This document shows, in pieces, positions 1 to 8,594 of a DNA stretch of 64,000 nt. The position numbers and the translations under genes are program-made. Origin of the DNA: Acidovorax sp. CCYZU-2555 (GTDB lineage: Bacteria; Pseudomonadota; Gammaproteobacteria; Burkholderiales; Burkholderiaceae_C); NCBI RefSeq assembly GCF_018413525.1, contig NZ_JAHCDD010000024.1, forward strand, positions 1 to 64,000, given 5' to 3'. The notes below the pieces were generated by a model, which had not been told where the DNA came from, searched no databases, and saw nothing but the letters and a program-made list of their open reading frames with translations. How positions within the stretch are numbered: the stretch's first letter is position 1; each line of letters opens with the position of its first letter.

Positions 1-1021
1 GCGACGCGATCAGCGCGGCCAGCAGCGCGGCCGCGATGCCGCCGCCCAGCGCCTGCAGCACCGCGGTGTCGGCGCCGACGAAAGCCGTTGCCGTGGGCTG
101 GCGCACGACCACATGCCAGCCCAGGTCGCTGGCGAGATTGCGCGCCGGCAGCCGCGTTACCGCCGTGAGGAACGGCGTCCTGGCGTCCTGCCAGTGCGCC
201 AGGCCCGCGAGGCCCGGGGCTTTCATGCTGTCCCGTCTGCTCGCCGACGGCTGTTCGGTGCGCGGCAGCTTCTGGCCCAGCGCCACATAGGGGGCGATGC
301 GGCCGTCGGGCCCATAGATGATTTCGCCAGCGCCGTCGAACACGAACAGCTCGATCTGCGCATGGTCGGCATAGGTCGGACGCAGCTCTTCGAGCGTATC
401 GCGGGCCCAGTCCCAGCTCAGATGCAGGCCCAGCACGCCCACGGTCTCGCCATTGCGGTAGATGGGCGCGGAAAAATCGAGAAAGCGCTGCGGCTCGCCA
501 TTGCTGCTCGGCGGCAGCCTGTCAGCCAGCCCGGGAAAAGCATGGACATCGCCCACGTACAAGTCCTTGAGCCCGGCCTGGAACCAGGGTTGGTCGGCGA
601 CGCTCTTGCCCTGCATGATGTTGTTGGAATCGGTCGCGACGTTGCCGCGCACATCGGCCACGCCTATCCAGCGGCTGTAAGGCCGGCTTGAATGCATGCG
701 TTGCAGCAGCGGCAGGACTTCCGGTGCATCTATGCCTTTTTCCCAGAGGTCCTGGGACGAGCCCAGCACCTGCATCAGCCGGCTGCGCTCGAACAGACCT
801 TCTGCCAGCACCTTGGCCGCATTGTGGGCGACCATGTGCAGCGATGCCGCGGCCTCCTGCTGTATGCGCCATTTGAGCAGCTCGCCAAAGGCCAGCGACA
901 GCAGCACGGCGACCAGTGCGGCCAGGCTGCCGAAGACCACGGCGATCTGCGTGCGCAGGCTCCAGGGGCGGTGTTCGGGCAGGGGCGGCGGGCGGTCGGG
1001 CAGCGGCGGTGACGGCTTCAT
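1..1021 (-). CDS. Membrane sensor with dCache domain, N-terminal part only
   Basis: The reading frame is open to the left edge, so about 340 N-terminal residues of a signalling protein are present. A proline-rich cytoplasmic start is followed by a membrane segment at about residues 24-50. A large extracytoplasmic part (about 55-310) has the layout of a double Cache sensor, with strands such as WIGVADVRGNVATDS, a DQPWF motif and FSAPIYRNGETVGVLGLHL. A second, alanine-rich membrane segment starts near residue 322. dCache proteins sense small extracellular ligands. The output domain (GGDEF, histidine kinase or methyl-accepting) lies outside the window, so no function can be named. The ATG at 1019-1021 overlaps, as ATGA, the stop of a 36-codon ORF (1018-1128) on the same strand. 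The Shine-Dalgarno sequence is weak. Confidence 0.8.
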   Translation of the reverse strand, partial: MKPSPPLPDRPPPLPEHRPWSLRTQIAVVFGSLAALVAVLLSLAFGELLKWRIQQEAAASLHMVAHNAAKVLAEGLFERSRLMQVLGSSQDLWEKGIDAPEVLPLLQRMHSSRPYSRWIGVADVRGNVATDSNNIMQGKSVADQPWFQAGLKDLYVGDVHAFPGLADRLPPSSNGEPQRFLDFSAPIYRNGETVGVLGLHLSWDWARDTLEELRPTYADHAQIELFVFDGAGEIIYGPDGRIAPYVALGQKLPRTEQPSASRRDSMKAPGLAGLAHWQDARTPFLTAVTRLPARNLASDLGWHVVVRQPTATAFVGADTAVLQALGGGIAAALLAALIAS

Positions 1022-1278
1022 GCGCGCACCCCGATCACCGCAGCCAGGCGCGCGCGGGTGAAGGCCCCATGACGTTCAAGCGGAATCATCCGCAGCAGCG
1101 CTGCGCGACTGGCAGTGAGGTGGTGCATGGCCTCGAATGTACACAGGTCAAGTCGCGCGTGCTTGTAGGAGCGTCGGCCTGCTTGCGGGCATTTCGGACA
1201 GGGACCGCAGCGCGGCGGCCTGCGGCGACGTAATATGCCGTTGATCGCGCCGCGCATGCCGGCGCCAAAGGAGTTCTT

Positions 1279-2151
1279 ATGCGCTGGGACGGCAACCGTG
1301 AATCGGAAAATATCGAAGACAGACGCGGCCAGGGCGGCGGCTCGCCGATCTTCGGCGGGCGCAGCATAGGCATAGGCACCATCGTCGTGGCACTGATCGG
1401 CGGCTGGGTGCTGGGCATCAACCCGCTGACGCTGCTGGGCATGCTCAGCGGCGGCGGCAGCCCCGTGGCCGTGCAGCAGCCCGCGCCTGCGGGCCGGGCG
1501 CCGGCCGACGACACCATGGCGCGCTTTGTATCGACCGTGCTGGCCGACACGGAAGACGTCTGGGGCGACCTGTTCCGCAAGAATGGCGGCAACTACCAGC
1601 AACCCCGCCTGGTGCTGTTTCGCGGCGCGACCCAGACCGCCTGCGGCACGGGCCAGGCCGCGATGGGGCCGTTCTATTGCCCTGCTGACCAAAAGGTCTA
1701 TATCGACCTGGGCTTCTACCAGACGCTCAAGAACCAGTTGGGCGCGCCCGGCGATTTCGCCCAGGCCTATGTGATCGCACACGAAGTCGGCCACCATGTG
1801 CAGCATCTGCTGGGCATCACCGACAAGGTCGACAGCATGCGCGGACGCGTCAGCAAGGCCGAACAAAACCAGTTGTCGGTGCGGCTCGAACTGCAGGCAG
1901 ATTGCCTGGCCGGCGTCTGGGCCCACCATGCGCAGGATGCGCGCCAGATACTGGAGCAGGGCGATGTGGAAGAGGCGATGAACGCCGCGGCGAAGATCGG
2001 CGACGATGCCTTGCAACGCGCCGCGGGCGGCGCTGTCGTGCCCGACAGCTTCACGCATGGCACGAGTGCGCAGCGTCAGCGCTGGTTCCAGAGCGGTCTG
2101 CAGCGCGGAGAACTCAAGGGTTGCGACACGTTCAGCGCCCGCCAACTGTGA
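1279..2151 (+). CDS. ypfJ: YpfJ-family neutral zinc metallopeptidase
   Basis: 290 residues. The N-terminus is polar and glycine-rich (MRWDGNRESENIEDRR, then GQGGG). One membrane segment follows at about residues 29-58, then a C-terminal zinc-peptidase domain. The HEVGHH motif begins at H168 and gives two zinc-binding histidines and the catalytic glutamate. E204, in LELQAD, fits the third ligand, the arrangement of the YpfJ/KPN_02809 family. The active domain probably faces the periplasm. The physiological substrate of the family is not established. The gene is divergent from the dCache sensor and is followed by rhlE on the same strand after 112 bp. Family assignment is firm; substrate and role are unknown. 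Confidence 0.9.
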   Translation: MRWDGNRESENIEDRRGQGGGSPIFGGRSIGIGTIVVALIGGWVLGINPLTLLGMLSGGGSPVAVQQPAPAGRAPADDTMARFVSTVLADTEDVWGDLFRKNGGNYQQPRLVLFRGATQTACGTGQAAMGPFYCPADQKVYIDLGFYQTLKNQLGAPGDFAQAYVIAHEVGHHVQHLLGITDKVDSMRGRVSKAEQNQLSVRLELQADCLAGVWAHHAQDARQILEQGDVEEAMNAAAKIGDDALQRAAGGAVVPDSFTHGTSAQRQRWFQSGLQRGELKGCDTFSARQL

Positions 2152-2263
2152 CGCCAGACACGCCTTCTTGCAGGCGTTTGTCGCACATAAGCAGCGCATG
2201 AAGCCCTTGAATCGCCCGGGCAAATAGGTGGGTTCGCCGCTAGGTGCGACAATAGTAGGCTAA

Positions 2264-3691
2264 ATGACAAGTTCTTTTTCCAATTTATCCCTGTCGGAAC
2301 CCCTGGCCCGTGCTGTTGCCGAGATGGGCTATGAGTCCATGACGCCCATTCAGGCGCAGGCCATTCCCGTTGTCTTGACCGGCAAGGACGTGATGGGCGC
2401 CGCCCAAACGGGTACCGGCAAGACGGCGGCTTTCTCGCTGCCGCTGCTGCAGCGTCTGCTCAAGCACGAAAACAGTTCCACCTCGCCCGCGCGCCATCCG
2501 GTGCGTGCGCTGGTGCTGTTGCCGACGCGAGAGCTCGCTGACCAGGTCGCCCAGCAAATCGCGCTGTACGCCAAGCACACCAAGCTGCGCAGCATGGTGG
2601 TGTTCGGCGGCATGGACATGAAGCCCCAGACGCTGGAGCTCAAGAAGGGCGTCGAAGTCTTGGTGGCCACGCCCGGTCGTCTGCTGGACCACATCGAAGC
2701 CAAGAACGCCATCCTGAATCAGGTGGAATACGTGGTACTCGACGAAGCCGACCGCATGCTCGACATCGGTTTCCTGCCCGATCTGCAGCGCATCCTGTCC
2801 TATCTGCCCAAGACCCGCACCACCTTGCTGTTCAGCGCGACCTTCTCGCCTGAAATCAAGCGCCTGGCGAGCAGCTATCTGCAGGACCCGGTGACCATCG
2901 AAGTGGCACGGCCCAACGAAACCGCGTCGACCGTGGAGCAGCGCTTCTTCAGCGCCGCCGACGAAGACGAGAAGCGCCTGGCCATTCACAAGATCCTCAA
3001 GGAACGCGGCATTCGCCAGGCCTTCATTTTCTCGAACAGCAAGCTGGGCTGCGCACGGCTCACGCGCACGCTCGAGCGTGACGGCCTGCGCGCCACGGCG
3101 CTGCACGGCGACAAGAGCCAGGACGAACGCCTCAAGGCGCTCGACGCCTTCAAGGCCGGCAATGTCGACCTGCTGGTCTGCACCGACGTCGCCGCGCGCG
3201 GCCTGGACATCAAGGACGTTCCCGCGGTGTTCAACTACGACGTGCCGTTCAACGCCGAAGACTACGTGCACCGCATAGGCCGCACCGGCCGCGCGGGCGC
3301 ATCGGGCCTGGCGGTGACGCTGGTGTCCTCGCGCGACGCGCGCCAGGTCGGCGAAATCGAAAAGCTGATCAAGAAGAAGATCGACATCGAGGCGCTGCAA
3401 CTCGAGCAGCCGCGTCAGCAAGGCCGCATGAACGACGGCCGCCGCGCCTGGCGTGGTGAAGGCGAAGACTCGGCGCGTGGCGTCGTCGGTCGTCCGGCTC
3501 CGGCCCCGCGTTCCACACGCCCGGCCTCGCGCCCTGCGGCCGATCCGTTCTTCGACCGGCCTTACGTGGCTTCGGCCGCGGCCCCCGCCGCGACCTGGGA
3601 CGATACGCGCCAGCCCGCGGCACGCCCATCGATCAAGTCCAAGCGCAAGGTCGCGGCCCTGTTCCGCGCACCCGAGCTCGCTCAGTCCTGA
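2264..3691 (+). CDS. rhlE: DEAD-box RNA helicase RhlE
   Basis: 475 residues, an ATP-dependent RNA helicase acting in RNA remodelling (ribosome assembly, mRNA turnover). It has the Q motif around F5-Q30, Walker A AQTGTGKT at 47-54, PTRELA, DEAD at 160-163, SAT at 191-193 and HRIGRTGR from 336. The second RecA-like domain ends near residue 370. The last 100 residues are a low-complexity arginine/alanine/proline tail ending in a basic KSKRKVAALFR motif, typical of RhlE and probably RNA-binding. The start matches the family N-terminus (SFSNLSLSEPLARAV). A strong bidirectional terminator follows 13 bp after the stop. Confidence 0.95.
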   Translation: MTSSFSNLSLSEPLARAVAEMGYESMTPIQAQAIPVVLTGKDVMGAAQTGTGKTAAFSLPLLQRLLKHENSSTSPARHPVRALVLLPTRELADQVAQQIALYAKHTKLRSMVVFGGMDMKPQTLELKKGVEVLVATPGRLLDHIEAKNAILNQVEYVVLDEADRMLDIGFLPDLQRILSYLPKTRTTLLFSATFSPEIKRLASSYLQDPVTIEVARPNETASTVEQRFFSAADEDEKRLAIHKILKERGIRQAFIFSNSKLGCARLTRTLERDGLRATALHGDKSQDERLKALDAFKAGNVDLLVCTDVAARGLDIKDVPAVFNYDVPFNAEDYVHRIGRTGRAGASGLAVTLVSSRDARQVGEIEKLIKKKIDIEALQLEQPRQQGRMNDGRRAWRGEGEDSARGVVGRPAPAPRSTRPASRPAADPFFDRPYVASAAAPAATWDDTRQPAARPSIKSKRKVAALFRAPELAQS

Positions 3692-3704
3692 ATGACGGGC
3701 CCAT

Positions 3705-3734
3705 AAAAAAAAGCGCCGTGAGGCGCTTTTTTTT
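3705..3734. terminator. Bidirectional intrinsic terminator between rhlE and the Bug gene
   Basis: A perfect hairpin AAGCGCC-GTGA-GGCGCTT is preceded by an A-run and followed by a T-run, so it can stop transcription on either strand. It sits between the convergent rhlE and Bug-protein genes. Confidence 0.92.
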
Positions 3735-3760
3735 GCTTGTGGGCAAGGCAGGGTTGGCAT

Positions 3761-4756
3761 TCAACCATCCACTTTCACGTTCGCTTCCTTGATCACGGTC
3801 GCCCACTTGGACACTTCGGCCTTCTGGAATGCGGCGACCTGGGTCGTCGACAGCGTCGACGGCTCCATGCCCATGGTCTTCAGGCGGCCCTGCATGTCTG
3901 GCGTGGCCAGGATCTTGGCGATTTCCTGGTGCAGACGCTGGACGATGGCATCGGGCGTGTTGGTCGGCGCGAAAATCGCCTGCCACGACGTGACTTCGAA
4001 GTCGCCCAGGCCCTTGAGGCCCGATTCGGCCACGGTGGGCACGTCCTTGAGCGAGTCGATGCGCTGCTTGGAAGTCACCGCCAGCGCGCGCAACTTGCCG
4101 CTCTGGATGTGCGGCGCCGCGACCACGGTGGTGTCGAACATCATGTCGACCTGACCGCCCATCACGTCCTGGATGGCCGGGCCGCTGCCCTTGTACGGCA
4201 CGTGGGTGAACTTGACGCCCGACTTCCAGGCCAGCATTTCCAGCGCCAGATGCTGCGACGTGCCCGCGCCGGCCGAGGCCGACGACAGGCCGCCCGACTT
4301 CTTCTGCGAGGCTTCGAGCACATCCTTGAGGCTCTTGTACGGGCTGTTGGCCGGAACGACCAGCACCAGCGGGTTGGTGCCGATCAGCGTGATCGGCGTG
4401 AACGATTTGATCGGGTCGTAGCCCAGCTTGGGGTACAGGCTCACATTGATGGCGTGCGAGCTGATCGTGCCGCCCAGGATGGTGAAGCCATCGGGCGCGG
4501 TGCGCGACGCGAGTTCGGAGCCCACGCTGCCGCCGGCGCCGGCCTTGTTTTCGACGATCACCGACGTGCCCAGAGCGGGGCCCAGTTGCTGGGCAATCAG
4601 CCGTCCCAGCTGGTCCGTGGTGCCGCCTGCGGCGAAAGGCACGGTATAGGTGATGACCTTGGCCTTGGGCCAGTTGCTCTGTGCCATGACTGCTGCAGGC
4701 ATGCAGGCCAGGGCCAGCGGGGCGGCCGCGGCCTTGAGTAGTTGTCGACGTTGCAT
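3761..4756 (-). CDS. Bug-family periplasmic substrate-binding protein
   Basis: 331 residues, starting MQRRQLLKAAAAPLALACMP with a signal peptide cleaved near AVMAQ. The mature protein has the hallmarks of the Bug/TctC family: VPFAAGGTTDQLGRL near the start, ENKAGAGGSVGSE, FTHVPYKGSGPAIQDV and a lysine-rich C-terminus. Bug proteins bind carboxylates in the periplasm, sometimes for TctAB transporters, but most are orphans, and no tctA or tctB is present here. It lies 63 bp downstream of garD on the same strand and is probably co-transcribed, so an aldarate or related acid is a plausible ligand; that is inference from position. Confidence 0.9.
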   Translation of the reverse strand: MQRRQLLKAAAAPLALACMPAAVMAQSNWPKAKVITYTVPFAAGGTTDQLGRLIAQQLGPALGTSVIVENKAGAGGSVGSELASRTAPDGFTILGGTISSHAINVSLYPKLGYDPIKSFTPITLIGTNPLVLVVPANSPYKSLKDVLEASQKKSGGLSSASAGAGTSQHLALEMLAWKSGVKFTHVPYKGSGPAIQDVMGGQVDMMFDTTVVAAPHIQSGKLRALAVTSKQRIDSLKDVPTVAESGLKGLGDFEVTSWQAIFAPTNTPDAIVQRLHQEIAKILATPDMQGRLKTMGMEPSTLSTTQVAAFQKAEVSKWATVIKEANVKVDG

Positions 4757-4819
4757 AGATTTGTCTCCTGGTTGAAATGAAATGCCGCCTGTAGGCTCAG
4801 GCGTGCAGGGGTGTCTTTA

Positions 4820-6397
4820 TCAGGTCACTGGGGCTGGGTTGAAGAGCACAAGGGAGTTGTGCAGCTTCCAGTGCTCGGCCCAGGTCTTCTTGCGGCCGCT
4901 GGCGATCTCTATCATCAGATGGAACAGCTCCCAGCCCATGTCTTCGATCGTCGCGTCGCCGTCGGCGATGCGCCCGGCGTTCACGTCCATCAGGTCGTGC
5001 CAGCGGCGCGCGAGGTCGCTGCGCGTCGCCACCTTGATCACGGGGCAGGCGGCGAGGCCGTAGGGCGTGCCGCGGCCGGTGGTGAAAATGTGCAGGTTCA
5101 TGCCGGCCGCGAGCTGCAGCGTGCCGCAGATGAAGTCGGAGGCCGGCGTGGCCGCGTAGATCAGGCCTTTTTCCTTGAGCTTCTCGCCCGGAGCGAGCAC
5201 GCCCGTGATCGGCGTCGAGCCCGACTTGACGATGGAGCCCATGGCTTTCTCGACAATGTTGGAGAGCCCGCCTTTCTTGTTGCCCGGCGTGGTGTTGGCG
5301 CTGCGATCGGCCAGGCCGCGCGCGAGGTAGGCGTCATACCAGGCCATCTGGTCGATCATCGCCTGGGCGACTTCGGGCGTGCTGGCACGTGAAGTCAGCT
5401 GGTCGATGCCGTCGCGCACTTCGGTGACTTCCGAGAACATCACGCTGGCGCCGGCGCGCACCAGCAGGTCGGTGGCGTAGCCCACGGCCGGGTTGGCCGT
5501 GACGCCGCTGAATGCGTCGCTGCCGCCGCATTGCACGCCCACCACCAGTTCGCTGACCGGCACGGTCTCGCGCCGGCGCTGGTTCAGGCGCTGCAGATGC
5601 ACATCGGCCTGGCGCACGATCGAGTCGATCATGCTCATGAAGCCCACATGCTCCTCGGCCTGCAGACAGACCACGTCGAGCGCGCTGTCGGCCGCAGGCA
5701 GGGCAGGGGCCGTGCCCAGGCGCTGCATCGGCAGCAGCGGCGCCTCCGCTGGCAGCAGGCGCTCGGGCTGCAGCTTTTCGCAGCCCAGGCTCACGACCAT
5801 CACTTCACCGCCGAAATTGGGGTTGCGGCTGATGTTGCGCAGCGTGCGGATGGGAATGATGGCGTCGGGCGCGTCGATGGCCACGCCGCAGCCGTAGCTG
5901 TGCTCCAGGCCCACGACGTCGTCGACATTCGGGTAACGGGGCAGCAGCTCGCTCTTGATGCGTTGCACGGCCGTATCGACCACGCCCGCCACGCATTGCA
6001 CGGTGGTGGTGATCGCCAGGATGTTGCGCGTGCCCACCGAGCCATCGGCGTTGCGGTAGCCTTCGAAGGTATGGCCCGTGAGCGGCGCCAACGCGGGCGG
6101 CTTCACCGTGGCCATGGGCAGGCCTTCCAATTCCGGCGCCGCGGGCATGCGCAGCGTGCGCTCGTTGATCCAGCTGCCGCGCGGCAGGGCCTGCAGCGCA
6201 TAGCCTATGACCACGTTGTAGCGGCGCACCACCGCGCCTTCGGCCAGGTCTTCGAGCGCGACCTTGTGGCCTTGGGGGATGTTGTCTACCAGACGCAATC
6301 CATCGGGAAACACCGTGCCCGCAGGAAGGCCGCCATCGTTGGCCACGATGGCCACGTTGTCGGCAGCATGCATACGGATATAAAGAGGGCTGCTCAT
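4820..6397 (-). CDS. garD: Galactarate dehydratase
   Basis: 525 residues, close to the roughly 523 of Escherichia coli GarD. It dehydrates galactarate (mucate) to 5-dehydro-4-deoxy-D-glucarate in the cytoplasm. The N-terminal part (about 1-95) resembles an SAF domain, followed by the long UxaA/GarD catalytic region with [60 protein letters not shown] and [15 protein letters not shown]. The conserved cysteines in the GCG, GCE and QCGGSDA motifs fit a metal-binding site. The neighbouring plus-strand operon contains kdgD, the next pathway enzyme. A promoter with an embedded GntR-type palindrome lies about 170 bp upstream. The altronate dehydratase paralogue is less likely given this neighbourhood. 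Confidence 0.92.
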   Translation of the reverse strand: MSSPLYIRMHAADNVAIVANDGGLPAGTVFPDGLRLVDNIPQGHKVALEDLAEGAVVRRYNVVIGYALQALPRGSWINERTLRMPAAPELEGLPMATVKPPALAPLTGHTFEGYRNADGSVGTRNILAITTTVQCVAGVVDTAVQRIKSELLPRYPNVDDVVGLEHSYGCGVAIDAPDAIIPIRTLRNISRNPNFGGEVMVVSLGCEKLQPERLLPAEAPLLPMQRLGTAPALPAADSALDVVCLQAEEHVGFMSMIDSIVRQADVHLQRLNQRRRETVPVSELVVGVQCGGSDAFSGVTANPAVGYATDLLVRAGASVMFSEVTEVRDGIDQLTSRASTPEVAQAMIDQMAWYDAYLARGLADRSANTTPGNKKGGLSNIVEKAMGSIVKSGSTPITGVLAPGEKLKEKGLIYAATPASDFICGTLQLAAGMNLHIFTTGRGTPYGLAACPVIKVATRSDLARRWHDLMDVNAGRIADGDATIEDMGWELFHLMIEIASGRKKTWAEHWKLHNSLVLFNPAPVT

Positions 6398-6569
6398 CGG
6401 CTACTTTCAATTTTTGAATTCATCACGACACCTCTGGAGCGTCTTGCCGTGCGTCCACGGCAACCATTCCAAAGCACATCACGCGGGTGGCGCGGTAAAA
6501 AGGTGACTGCTTACTTTGAGACGCCCCGTTCAATGGCGCCAATTTGTCACCCAAGTACTGCACTAAACC

Positions 6570-6598
6570 ATTATCAGTGATATGTTGTCGTACAACTA
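6570..6598 (-). promoter_or_regulatory. Putative garD promoter
   Basis: On the minus strand, TAGTTG (6593-6598) and GATAAT (6570-6575) are 17 bp apart, a reasonable sigma-70 pair pointing at garD. The palindrome at 6584-6596 lies inside the spacer and overlaps the -35 hexamer. Transcripts would carry a leader of about 165 nt. Confidence 0.5.
6584..6596. promoter_or_regulatory. FadR/GntR-type operator palindrome
   Basis: GTTGT-CGT-ACAAC is a perfect inverted repeat with a 3-bp centre and fits the GT-N3-AC core typical of FadR-subfamily GntR regulators. It is 24 bp before the start of the GntR gene at 6620 and overlaps the inferred garD promoter. Repression of garD and autoregulation are the natural inference. 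Confidence 0.65.
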
Positions 6599-6619
6599 AA
6601 ACCAATTATCATCAGAGCC

Positions 6620-7429
6620 ATGAGCATCCCGACATCGGAATTACCCCAATCTGCCGCATTTTTATTGCCTGCGGAGGGCTCTGCATTGCGCAGCAAGACC
6701 AGCCGCGGCAGCCGCAGCCTGGCCAACCTCCTGTCGGAAGAGTTCGACCACAAGATACGCCAGGGCTTGCTGCACGAGGGCGACAAGCTGCCGACCGAGT
6801 CCGAGTTGGTGCGCAGCTACGACGTCAGCCGCACCGTGGTGCGTGAAGCGCTCTCCAAGCTGCAGGCTTCCGGCCTGGTTGAAACCCGCCATGGCATAGG
6901 CACTTTCGTGCTGCCCACGCGGCAAAGCCCGGGCATGCAACTCAATGCGCATGAACTCAGCGAGTCGGTCGACGTGCTGGCCGTGCTGGAGCTGCGCATC
7001 AGCCTGGAGACCGAAGCCGCGGGCCTGGCGGCGCAGCGGCGTGAAGCCAGTCATCTGCGCGCCATGCGCGAGGCATTGCAGGCGTTCGAGCACAACTTCG
7101 CGCTGGGCAACGAGACCGTGAGCCATGACTTGACGTTCCACCTGAGCATTGCCCAGGCCACGGGCAATCGGTACTTCCAGGACATCCTGCAGCACTTCGG
7201 CACCATGCTGATTCCGCGCAACCGCATCGCGTCCATCCATACGCCGGCGCGCGACCCCGACTACCTGCGCCGCGTCAACCGCGAGCACGAAGAGATCTAT
7301 GCGGCCATCGAGCGCCAGGATGCCGACTCCGCGCGTGCGGCAATGCGCATTCACCTGACCAATTCGCGTGAACGCCTGCGCCTGGCTCAGCGTCTGAGCC
7401 AACTTCCCGAGCCCGTTTTGCCTGCCTGA
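6620..7429 (+). CDS. GntR/FadR-family transcriptional regulator of the aldarate genes
   Basis: 269 residues. A variable N-terminal stretch of about 35 residues precedes the winged helix (about 36-98), with LLHEGDKLPTESELVR, DVSRTVVREALSKLQASGLV and ETRHGIGTFV. A helical FCD ligand domain (about 112-250) follows. It contains the ELRISLETEAAGLAAQR helix and histidine/aspartate positions (HDLTFHLSIAQATGNR, REHEEIYAAIERQD) that bind a metal in the family. It lies between divergent garD and the kdgD operon and has a GntR-type palindrome before its own start. It is therefore the likely repressor of both units, with an aldarate or pathway intermediate as inducer (inference). Confidence 0.88.
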   Translation: MSIPTSELPQSAAFLLPAEGSALRSKTSRGSRSLANLLSEEFDHKIRQGLLHEGDKLPTESELVRSYDVSRTVVREALSKLQASGLVETRHGIGTFVLPTRQSPGMQLNAHELSESVDVLAVLELRISLETEAAGLAAQRREASHLRAMREALQAFEHNFALGNETVSHDLTFHLSIAQATGNRYFQDILQHFGTMLIPRNRIASIHTPARDPDYLRRVNREHEEIYAAIERQDADSARAAMRIHLTNSRERLRLAQRLSQLPEPVLPA

Positions 7430-7527
7430 TCGAGGTCTGAGCCCGCGTTCCCGGTGTACGGGAGCGGGGCGCGCATCCATTGCTTTTTCCTGTTCGTGTT
7501 TACCCCTAGGATTTTTTGCGTGAGTTT

Positions 7528-7550
7528 CTAGAAGTCTAGTTGTATGATGA
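7528..7550. promoter_or_regulatory. Candidate operator region of the Bug-kdgD operon
   Basis: A perfect inverted repeat CTAGA-AG-TCTAG (7528-7539) abuts TTGTATGATGA (7540-7550), which keeps the GT-N3-A pattern of the operator at 6584 but with AT for AC in the second half. A -10-like TATGAT (7543-7548) overlaps it. The spacing to the ATG at 7577 suits a promoter. It is weaker than the upstream operator. Confidence 0.35.
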
Positions 7551-7576
7551 CTGACCACTATACGGAGACACTTCAA

Positions 7577-8554
7577 ATGCTTTCCCGCTCACGCTTTCTG
7601 TGCTCAGCCTTGGCTCTCGCCGGTGTCAGCCTGCTTTCCGCTCCCGCTTTCGCGGCGGATCCCTGGCCCAGCAAACCCATCCGTCTGGTGGTTCCTTATC
7701 CTCCAGGTGGCAGCTCCGACATCATTGCCCGCTCCATCGGTCAAGTGATCTCGCAGGAACTCAAGCAGACGGTGATCATCGAGAACAAGCCCGGTGCCAA
7801 CGGAAATCTGGGCGCGGAGTTCGTGACCCGCGCCGCTCCCGATGGCTACACCTGGCTGCTGGCCGACCTGGGTGCGCTGGCGATTTCGCCTTCGGTCTAC
7901 ACCAAGCTCAGCTTCGACCCCTCCAAGGACCTGCGCGGCGCGGCCATGCTGGCCTACTCGCCCCACATGCTGGTGGTGAATCCCAGCGTGAAGGCCAATA
8001 ACTTGAAGGAGCTGGTGGAGCTGTCGAAGCAGCAGGATCTGAATTTCGCCGTGACGGCCACGGGCAGCGCGCCGCATCTGGCCGGCGTGGAACTGGCCCG
8101 CCTGACGGGTGCGAAGTGGGTCTATGTGCCTTACAAGGGCGGCGTGCAATCGGTGCAGGACACCGTCGCCGGCCAGACCCAGGTGCTGATGAACGGCATG
8201 CTGGCCACCTACCCGCATGTGCAAAGCGGCAAGCTCAAGCTGCTGGGTATTTCCAAGGAAACCCGCATGCCGCTGATTGCCGATGTGCCGACGCTGGCCG
8301 AGCAGGGCGCCAAGGGCTTTGCCTCGGGTACCTGGCAAGGCGTGGTGTTGCCGGCCAAGACCCCGGAGGCCATTGTCCAGCGTGTGAACAAGGCGCTGGT
8401 CTCCGCCATCCGTTCGCCTGACGTGCGTGCGCGTCTGACGGTGCAGGGTGCCGAACTGGTCACCATGACGCCCGCCGAAACCGACAAGTTCTTCAACGCC
8501 GAGCGCGCGCGCTGGCGTACCGTGGTGCAGACCTCCAATCTGCAACTGGACTGA
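7577..8554 (+). CDS. Bug-family periplasmic substrate-binding protein
   Basis: 325 residues from the ATG at 7577, preferred over an in-frame ATG at 7544 because GGAGA lies about 8 bp before it and the signal peptide (MLSRSRFLCSALALAGVSLL, cleaved near AFA-ADP) then starts properly. Bug/TctC motifs: KPIRLVVPYPPGGSSDIIAR, IENKPGANGNLGAE, WVYVPYKGGVQSVQDTVAGQ. It is the first gene of the operon running to 13304, only 40 bp before kdgD. A role in binding galactarate, glucarate or their lactones in the periplasm is likely from position. No TctAB membrane partner is nearby, so how the ligand is passed on is unclear. Confidence 0.9.
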   Translation: MLSRSRFLCSALALAGVSLLSAPAFAADPWPSKPIRLVVPYPPGGSSDIIARSIGQVISQELKQTVIIENKPGANGNLGAEFVTRAAPDGYTWLLADLGALAISPSVYTKLSFDPSKDLRGAAMLAYSPHMLVVNPSVKANNLKELVELSKQQDLNFAVTATGSAPHLAGVELARLTGAKWVYVPYKGGVQSVQDTVAGQTQVLMNGMLATYPHVQSGKLKLLGISKETRMPLIADVPTLAEQGAKGFASGTWQGVVLPAKTPEAIVQRVNKALVSAIRSPDVRARLTVQGAELVTMTPAETDKFFNAERARWRTVVQTSNLQLD

Positions 8555-8594
8555 AGTCCAGCCTATTTTTTCATTCTGTTCCTAAAGGATTGCC

